From Desulfobulbaceae bacterium (GTDB taxonomy: Bacteria; Desulfobacterota; Desulfobulbia; Desulfobulbales; Desulfurivibrionaceae): a stretch of DNA of 10,267 nucleotides. This document shows, in pieces, positions 6,477-10,267 of this stretch. Numbering within the stretch: position 1 is the stretch's first letter; each line of letters starts with the position of its first letter. Below the pieces are notes generated by a model that had not been told where the DNA came from, ran no database searches, and saw nothing but the letters and a program-made list of their open reading frames with translations. Position numbers and translations under genes: made by a program. Location: positions 1 through 10,267 of the forward strand of contig PWOG01000294.1 in the NCBI GenBank assembly GCA_003557565.1, read 5' to 3'.

Positions 6477-6535
6477 CCCCGGCAAAGCCTCCGTCCCGTA
6501 AATGTGGGGGGGCTCCGTCGCTTTGGGGGTGCGAC
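6477..6535 (-). promoter_or_regulatory. Compact structured element upstream of the 79-residue gene (possible cis-regulatory RNA or operator)
   Basis: Read on the - strand: CCCC + CAAAGC pairs with GCTTTG + (CC bulge) + GGGG, enclosing two direct copies of GACGGAG (6519-6513 and 6495-6489) that flank a C-rich/G-rich inner loop. A second stem, GTCGC/GCGAC (6531-6535 with 6517-6521), overlaps the first and cannot form together with it. The element ends about 54 bases before the start codon of the 79-residue gene. It does not match a riboswitch class I can name, and its strand is inferred from the neighbour. Confidence 0.45.
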
Positions 6536-6643
6536 TTGAAAGCCCATGCTACCCGATATCCTTGAATTATCCAACAGGTCCGGCCAGAACTGTCAGGTTT
6601 TCGCGAGGCCTTCAAAATTGCAAGTGATCACGGGGTCCACGGT

Positions 6644-6754
6644 GTAAGCGGTCACGGGGTGCCGCAGGTTGCGTCAAGCGAGACGGCGCTGCGTACATCG
6701 GTACGTAAGCCGGCTCGATCGCCGCTTTCGGCGGTGCCCCCCGTGATCGCTTAC
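6644..6754. repeat. 111-bp imperfect palindrome between divergent genes (repeat element 4)
   Basis: Outer arms GTAAGCGGTCACGGGG (6644-6659) and 6739-6754 pair at 15 of 16 positions. The centre is GCGTAC-ATCG-GTACGT (6691-6706) and intervening arms pair loosely. The left arm, read on the - strand, matches 25-51 and 6085-6111. It lies just before the siroheme synthase start. The rest of the 6423-6787 gap holds the structured element listed separately; no further gene or clear promoter is seen. Confidence 0.85.
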
Positions 6755-6787
6755 ATGGCGCCGATTGATCGCACCATTGGAGTGAGA

Positions 6788-7465
6788 ATGGGATTTTTTC
6801 CGGTCTGTTTGCAGCTGGCCAATCGTCCTTGTATCGTTGTCGGTGGCGGGGAAGTGGCCCGGCGCAAGGTGGAGGGACTGCTGTCCTGCGGGGCCGCGGT
6901 GACAGTGATCAGCCCTCAGTTGACAGCGAGCCTGGCCCGGCGCCGGGAGGCCGGGGAGTTTGAATGGCGGGCCCGGGAATACCGGGACGGGGACCTGGCC
7001 GGGGCCTTTCTGGTCATCGCCGCCACCGACGACCAGATGGTGCAGGCTCGGATCCACGCCGAGGCCGAGCGGGACAATCTGCTCCTCAACGTGGCCGATG
7101 TGCCCAAGTGGTGCAATGTGATCCTGCCCGCCGTGGTCCGCCGCGGCGACTTGAGTATCGCCATTTCCACCGGCGGGGCCAGTCAGGCCCTGGCCGGCAA
7201 GCTGCGCCGGGAGCTGGAAGGATGCTTCGGGGTCGAATATGAAGTGCTGCTCCGGCTGCTGTCCCGGCTGCGCCCCCTGGTCCTGGACCGTGGTGGCGAT
7301 CACCGGGAGAACAAACGCTTTTTCCAGACCCTGGTGGAACCCGATCTGGCCGCCTGGATTCGCGAGGGGCGCTGGGATCTGTTGCGGGAACATGTCCGCT
7401 CCCTGGGTGGTGACGAGCTCCTGGCCTGCGTGGAAGATGTTCGCCGGCAGTATGATCACCTGTAG
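6788..7465 (+). CDS. Siroheme synthase, precorrin-2 dehydrogenase / sirohydrochlorin ferrochelatase domain
   Basis: A 225-residue stand-alone equivalent of the N-terminal half of CysG (also like yeast Met8p). It oxidises precorrin-2 with NAD+ to sirohydrochlorin and inserts iron to give siroheme, the cofactor of sulfite and nitrite reductases. The NAD-binding Rossmann motif VVGGGEVARRK (17-27) is intact, followed by VTVISP, the VIAATDD segment (76-82) and LLLNVADVPKWCNVILPA, where Asp104 sits at the family's catalytic aspartate. RRGDLSIAISTGGASQALAGKLRRELE (residues 121-147) is the dimerisation/active-site signature. There is no SUMT methyltransferase domain, so precorrin-2 must come from another gene. 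The ATG at 6788 has GGAG five bases upstream and puts the Rossmann motif at the usual place; an in-frame extension to 6659 runs through the palindrome and is rejected. It leads the group with ccsA and hemA. Confidence 0.93.
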   Translation: MGFFPVCLQLANRPCIVVGGGEVARRKVEGLLSCGAAVTVISPQLTASLARRREAGEFEWRAREYRDGDLAGAFLVIAATDDQMVQARIHAEAERDNLLLNVADVPKWCNVILPAVVRRGDLSIAISTGGASQALAGKLRRELEGCFGVEYEVLLRLLSRLRPLVLDRGGDHRENKRFFQTLVEPDLAAWIREGRWDLLREHVRSLGGDELLACVEDVRRQYDHL

Positions 7466-7488
7466 GCCGATTCGATCATCGTCGCCAC

Positions 7489-7509
7489 CTTTGGCCATGG
7501 CGGCCAAAG
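7489..7509. repeat. Perfect inverted repeat between the siroheme gene and ccsA
   Basis: CTTTGGCC/GGCCAAAG, 8 bp with a 5-nt loop, in the 88-bp gap. There is no T-run after it, so terminator activity is doubtful. It is followed by an AT-rich stretch (7522-7540) with TATAT motifs that could include a -10 box, though no matching -35 is seen. It may be an operator, an mRNA stabiliser or incidental. Confidence 0.4.
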
Positions 7510-7553
7510 CGGTCCGGTAGCATATATTGACCATATATATCGAGGTTACGGTT

Positions 7554-8369
7554 ATGGATATCCTTTTTCAGGCGGTCTTTGCCCTTTACCTGGGGGCCAC
7601 CATCACCGCCGTGGTATGCTTTTTCAACCTCAACCAGCGGTTGCGCCTCACCGCCCGGGGGTTGTTGGGCGCGGCGGTGGGGCTGCATACCGTTTACCTG
7701 CTGGTCCGCTTTATCGCCGCGGGACATACCCCGGTTGCCAGCAGCCATGAGGCGGTCTCCTTTTTCGCCTGGTCCCTGACCATGGCCTACCTGGCCTTTC
7801 GCTGGCGTTACCGGGTCAAGAATTTCGCCGCCTTTGTCCTGCCCCTGATTACCCTGCTGATGCTGGTGGCCCTGCTTTCCCCCACCCGCCTGGTGGAGCT
7901 GCCGCCGGCCATGCAGAGCTGGTGGCTGCCGGTGCACGGGATGATCGCCTTGATGGCCAACGCCTTTCTGGCCCTGGCCTTTTGCGGCGGGATCATGTAT
8001 CTGCTCCAGGAGCGCGAGATCAAGCGCAAGCGGATGGGTTTTTTCTCCGAGCGCCTCCCTTCGCTGGAGGCCCTGGACAATCTCAACCAGCACTGCCTGA
8101 CCATCGGCTTTCCTTTGCTGACCCTGGGAATCATCACCGGGTCGATATGGGCCCGCCAGGCCTGGGGGGCTTTCTGGCAGTGGGACCCCAAGGAGGTCTG
8201 GTCGCTGATCACCTGGCTGATCTACGCCGCCATGATCCACCAGCGTTTCACCGTGGGCTGGCGGCGGCGACGGGCGGCGATCATGGCCATTGTCGGTTTT
8301 GCGGCGGTGCTTTTCACCCTGTGGGGGGTAAATCTGTTCCTCGGGGGGGCTCATACTTATGCTGGCTGA
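7554..8369 (+). CDS. CcsA/HemX-like cytochrome c assembly membrane protein
   Basis: A 271-residue inner-membrane protein with about eight predicted transmembrane helices (about 4-24, 36-54, 66-84, 91-109, 129-151, 183-200, 215-229, 243-264). It carries the heme-handling tryptophan-rich signature WGAFWQWDPKEVW (204-216) of the CcmC/CcsA family. Candidate heme-ligand histidines are His65, His128, His229 and His267. Relatives either export heme for c-type cytochrome maturation (CcsA, system II) or, when next to hemA as HemX, are linked to control of HemA levels. The position directly before hemA, with an 11-bp overlap, favours the HemX-like reading; there is no ResB partner in the window. At this length it is in the HemX/short CcsA range. 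The ATG at 7554 has CGAGG about eight bases upstream and is preferred over the TTG at 7527. Confidence 0.88.
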   Translation: MDILFQAVFALYLGATITAVVCFFNLNQRLRLTARGLLGAAVGLHTVYLLVRFIAAGHTPVASSHEAVSFFAWSLTMAYLAFRWRYRVKNFAAFVLPLITLLMLVALLSPTRLVELPPAMQSWWLPVHGMIALMANAFLALAFCGGIMYLLQEREIKRKRMGFFSERLPSLEALDNLNQHCLTIGFPLLTLGIITGSIWARQAWGAFWQWDPKEVWSLITWLIYAAMIHQRFTVGWRRRRAAIMAIVGFAAVLFTLWGVNLFLGGAHTYAG

Positions 8370-9672
8370 AAGAATCGTCTGTCTGGGGGTTAATCACCAG
8401 ACCGCGCCGGTGGAGATCAGGGAAAAGATGGCCTTTTCCGGGGACTGTCTCACCCCGCTGGTGCAGATCAAGGAGATTCCCGGCTGTGATGAATGCTGCT
8501 TTCTTTCCACCTGCAACCGGGTGGAGGTGCTGCTGGTGGCCGAGCCGGAAGCGGCCACCATCAACGCGGTGCGGGATTTTCTTTTTGCCGGCACCGGCTT
8601 GAGCAGCGCCGAGACCGAACATTACTCATACCTGCGCACCGGCCGGGAGGCGGTCAATCATGTTTTCCGGGTCGCCTCCAGTCTGGATTCCATGGTCCTC
8701 GGGGAACCCCAGATTCTGGGGCAGCTCAAGGACGCCTACCGGGTGGCCATGGATAACAAGGCCACCGGCCCCATCCTTCATCGCTTGCTGGGCAAGTCCT
8801 TTTCGGTGGCCAAGCGGATCCGCACCGAAACCAGTATCGCCAGCAGCGCGGTTTCCATCAGCTACGCGGCGGTGCAATTGGCCCGCAAGATCCTCGGCGA
8901 CCTCACCGGCAAGACCGTGCTCCTGGCCGGGGCCGGGGAGATGGCCGAGCTGGCCGCCGAACATATGCTGGCCCAGGGGGTCGGCAAGGTGGTGGTGGCC
9001 AACCGGACCCTGGAGCGGGCCATCTCCCTGGCCCGGCGTTTTGACGGCGAGGCCGCCTCCCTGGCCGAACTGGCGCCCAAGCTGGCCGAGGCCGATATCC
9101 TGATCAGTTCCACCGGCTCACCGGATTTGGTACTCCGCCGGGAGGACATGGCTCCGTTGATGCGGCAGCGCTACAACCGGCCCATTTTCCTCATCGACAT
9201 CGCCGTGCCCCGGGATCTGGACCCGGGCCTCAACGATCTCGACAATATTTATCTCTATGATATCGACGATCTCCAGCAGGTGGTGGAAGTCAACAAGGGG
9301 GAAAGGCGTCGGGAGGCGGAAAAGGCCGAGCGCATCGTCGAGGAGGAGGTCATCAAGTTTCTCCAGTGGCTGGAGAATATGGAGCTGGCCCCGACCATCA
9401 CCGAACTGCGGCACCGCGCCGACGAGCTGCGCCAGGCCGAACTCAACCGCACCCTGGCGGCCCTGCCCGAGCTTACCCCAGAACAACGCAAGGCGGTGGA
9501 AAAAATGGGCTCTGCCCTGGTCAACAAGTTGCTGCATCATCCTATACAGTTTTTAAAAAGCGGCGACCGGCCAGAGGATAAAAGACGTAATCTAATGACA
9601 TTAAGAAGAATATTCGGTCTTGATAACGGGAACAACGGGAATAACGGGAATAACGGGGCCGGAAGCGGTTGA
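8359..9672 (+). CDS. hemA: Glutamyl-tRNA reductase HemA
   Basis: A 437-residue enzyme that reduces glutamyl-tRNA(Glu) to glutamate-1-semialdehyde with NADPH, the first committed step of C5-route tetrapyrrole synthesis. The N-terminal catalytic domain has GVNHQTAPVEIREK (10-23) and STCNRVE (50-56), with the nucleophile Cys52. SLDSMVLGEPQILGQLK (108-124) is the family signature. The NADPH domain has GKTVLLAGAGEMAEL (184-198) and VVVANRT. A long charged helix (about 305-345) leads to the dimerisation domain (about 345-415). Three more cysteines lie just before the active site (43, 46, 47). The start overlaps the end of ccsA by 11 bp and has only a G-run upstream, so translational coupling is likely. 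The C-terminal tail LDNGNNGNNGNNGAGSG is a low-complexity add-on made by a 9-bp tandem repeat, beyond the usual fold. Confidence 0.97.
   Translation: MLAERIVCLGVNHQTAPVEIREKMAFSGDCLTPLVQIKEIPGCDECCFLSTCNRVEVLLVAEPEAATINAVRDFLFAGTGLSSAETEHYSYLRTGREAVNHVFRVASSLDSMVLGEPQILGQLKDAYRVAMDNKATGPILHRLLGKSFSVAKRIRTETSIASSAVSISYAAVQLARKILGDLTGKTVLLAGAGEMAELAAEHMLAQGVGKVVVANRTLERAISLARRFDGEAASLAELAPKLAEADILISSTGSPDLVLRREDMAPLMRQRYNRPIFLIDIAVPRDLDPGLNDLDNIYLYDIDDLQQVVEVNKGERRREAEKAERIVEEEVIKFLQWLENMELAPTITELRHRADELRQAELNRTLAALPELTPEQRKAVEKMGSALVNKLLHHPIQFLKSGDRPEDKRRNLMTLRRIFGLDNGNNGNNGNNGAGSG
9624..9657 (+). repeat. 9-bp tandem repeat at the 3' end of hemA
   Basis: The unit TAACGGGAA occurs three times (9624-9632, 9633-9641 with one change, 9642-9650), followed by a partial TAACGGG. 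It encodes the (Asn-Gly-Asn)n tail. The unit is a multiple of three, so copy-number change would lengthen or shorten the tail without a frameshift. Confidence 0.9.
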
Positions 9673-9694
9673 ACGGTGCTGCTGTTTTCCGGCG

Positions 9695-9723
9695 TTGACA
9701 AAGTGGTGGCAGTGGGATAGATT
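9695..9723 (+). promoter_or_regulatory. Sigma70-type promoter candidate for rpmH-rnpA
   Basis: A perfect TTGACA -35 (9695-9700), a 17-bp spacer and TAGATT (9718-9723; 4 of 6 consensus bases). The leader to rpmH would be about 90 nt. A second AT-rich -10-like TATAAC (9794-9799) lies nearer the gene without a good -35. A weak GC stem CCACC/GGTGG (9753-9767), with TTTT after GGC, lies between them. Confidence 0.55.
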
Positions 9724-9821
9724 TGCAAGTTTATCACTTTTTCTGGGCCAGGCCACCCCCACGGTGGTACGGCTTTTGATAAAGTAGACATCTTATAACG
9801 ATCAGCAGAGGAAATTTGGTC

Positions 9822-9959
9822 ATGAGCAAGAGAACTTATCAACCCAGCAACATCAAGCGGCACCGGACCCACGGCTTTCGGGTGCGGATGAGCACCAAGA
9901 ACGGTCGGGCCGTGATCAACCGGCGGCGGGCCAGAGGACGCAAGCGGCTGGCGGTATAA
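9822..9959 (+). CDS. rpmH: 50S ribosomal protein bL34
   Basis: A 45-residue, very basic large-subunit ribosomal protein. The translation begins MSKRTYQPSNIKRHRTHGFR and continues VRMSTKNGRAVINRRRARGRKRLAV, the L34 pattern over its full length. It starts with ATG after AGAGGA (9807-9812). The rnpA gene follows 22 bp later, the conserved bacterial rpmH-rnpA pair usually found near the replication origin. Confidence 0.97.
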   Translation: MSKRTYQPSNIKRHRTHGFRVRMSTKNGRAVINRRRARGRKRLAV

Positions 9960-9981
9960 ACCGCCTCGGCCGCAGTCGGTC

Positions 9982-10267
9982 ATGACATCCTTAACCCTGC
10001 CCAAGTCGGCATTGATCAGAAAACCCGGCGAGTACCGAAGAGTTTACGCCCGGGGCCGGCGGGTAAGAGGAGACGGTTTTGCCTTGGTCTATCAGCTGTC
10101 TTCCCGGGCCGACGGAGCCCGTCTGGGAATCAGTGTCTCCGGGGTCAAATCGGCCGTACGGCGCAATCGGATCAAGCGGGTTATCCGGGAATTCTTCCGC
10201 CTGCGCCGGCCGGGGCTGAATCCCTCCCTGGAGTTGGTTTTCACCGTCCGTAAAAATTTCACTCCCG
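9982..10267 (+). CDS. rnpA: Ribonuclease P protein component (partial, 3' end outside the window)
   Basis: The first 95 residues of the RNase P protein, which helps the catalytic RNA mature tRNA 5' ends. The protein begins MTSLTLPKSALIRKPGEYRR. RLGISVSGVKSA (47-58) is followed by the signature VRRNRIKRVIREFFR (59-73), which includes the RNR motif (61-63). The chosen ATG at 9982 follows rpmH by 22 bp with no strong Shine-Dalgarno, so coupling to rpmH is likely. The frame is open to the window edge; normal family length is about 110-130 residues, so a short C-terminal part is missing only because of the window limit. Confidence 0.93.
   Translation, partial: MTSLTLPKSALIRKPGEYRRVYARGRRVRGDGFALVYQLSSRADGARLGISVSGVKSAVRRNRIKRVIREFFRLRRPGLNPSLELVFTVRKNFTP

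Noticed and set aside
6477..6535. c-di-GMP-I (GEMM) riboswitch, suggested by GGCAAAGCCTCCGTCCCG on the + strand
   Set aside because: The preceding GCAAACC/GAAA-tetraloop part and the closing GGTAGC...GGG receptor-like part are missing, so only a short resemblance remains.
6423..6574. Alternative - strand frames over the structured element, encoding basic Arg/Pro-rich peptides
   Set aside because: They lack ribosome binding sites and overlap the structured element and the well-supported start at 6422.
6561..6625. Sigma54-type promoter (TGGCCGG...TTGG on the - strand) for the 79-residue gene
   Set aside because: The -12 GC is absent and the spacing is not right.
6659..6787. Upstream in-frame extension of the siroheme synthase gene
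   Set aside because: It runs through the palindromic repeat, and the ATG at 6788 has a good GGAG and places the Rossmann motif where the family has it.
9720..9745. DnaA-box-like TTATCAC in the rpmH upstream region (possible oriC)
   Set aside because: It is a single poor match to TTATNCACA, with no cluster of boxes and no dnaA gene in the window.

Overview
This GC-rich window encodes bacterial housekeeping genes. Gene content and protein character suggest an anaerobic Desulfobacterota (former Deltaproteobacteria), plausibly near the Desulfobulbales. The supporting signs are a stand-alone siroheme synthase domain followed by a CcsA/HemX-type membrane protein and hemA, an HU/IHF-type protein next to an RluB-like enzyme, and a UbiD-family decarboxylase. 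The taxonomic call is an inference from gene order and general resemblance, not from a marker search.

Layout: positions 1-352 have no convincing gene but carry half of a palindromic repeat and a strong + strand intrinsic terminator (176-221). A PNP/UDP-family nucleoside phosphorylase-like gene (353-1147) and rimO (1262-2719, with an extended -10 promoter in front) run on the + strand. Four genes then run on the - strand, in transcription order: a 79-residue unknown (6422-6183), a UbiD-family decarboxylase (5888-4113), an RluB-like 23S rRNA pseudouridine synthase (3990-3274) and HU (3161-2886). rimO and hup converge on a 105-bp imperfect palindrome that includes the rimO stop codon. From 6788 the + strand resumes with precorrin-2 dehydrogenase/ferrochelatase (siroheme), ccsA/hemX-like and hemA (ccsA and hemA overlap by 11 bp), then rpmH and the 5' part of rnpA, which leaves the window.

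Functionally, one block makes and handles tetrapyrroles: HemA starts the pathway, the siroheme enzyme diverts precorrin-2 towards siroheme (the cofactor of sulfite and nitrite reductases), and the CcsA/HemX-like protein probably handles heme or supports HemA. The other block is mostly translation and nucleoid upkeep: RimO modifies ribosomal protein uS12, RluB modifies 23S rRNA, rpmH is L34, rnpA is the RNase P protein, and HU binds DNA.

The least ordinary content is between the genes. At least five elements (near 1-51, 2717-2821, 5939-6030, 6053-6120 and 6644-6754) belong to one dispersed family of long imperfect palindromes that share an AACCTGCRGC core and GTAC-flanked centres. Their outer arms differ between elements but still pair within each element. 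A separate compact structured element (6477-6535), with two direct GACGGAG repeats inside a stem and an overlapping alternative hairpin, lies upstream of the 79-residue gene and looks like a possible cis-regulatory RNA or operator. I see no CRISPR array, no transposase gene, no tRNA or rRNA, and no recognisable defence system.
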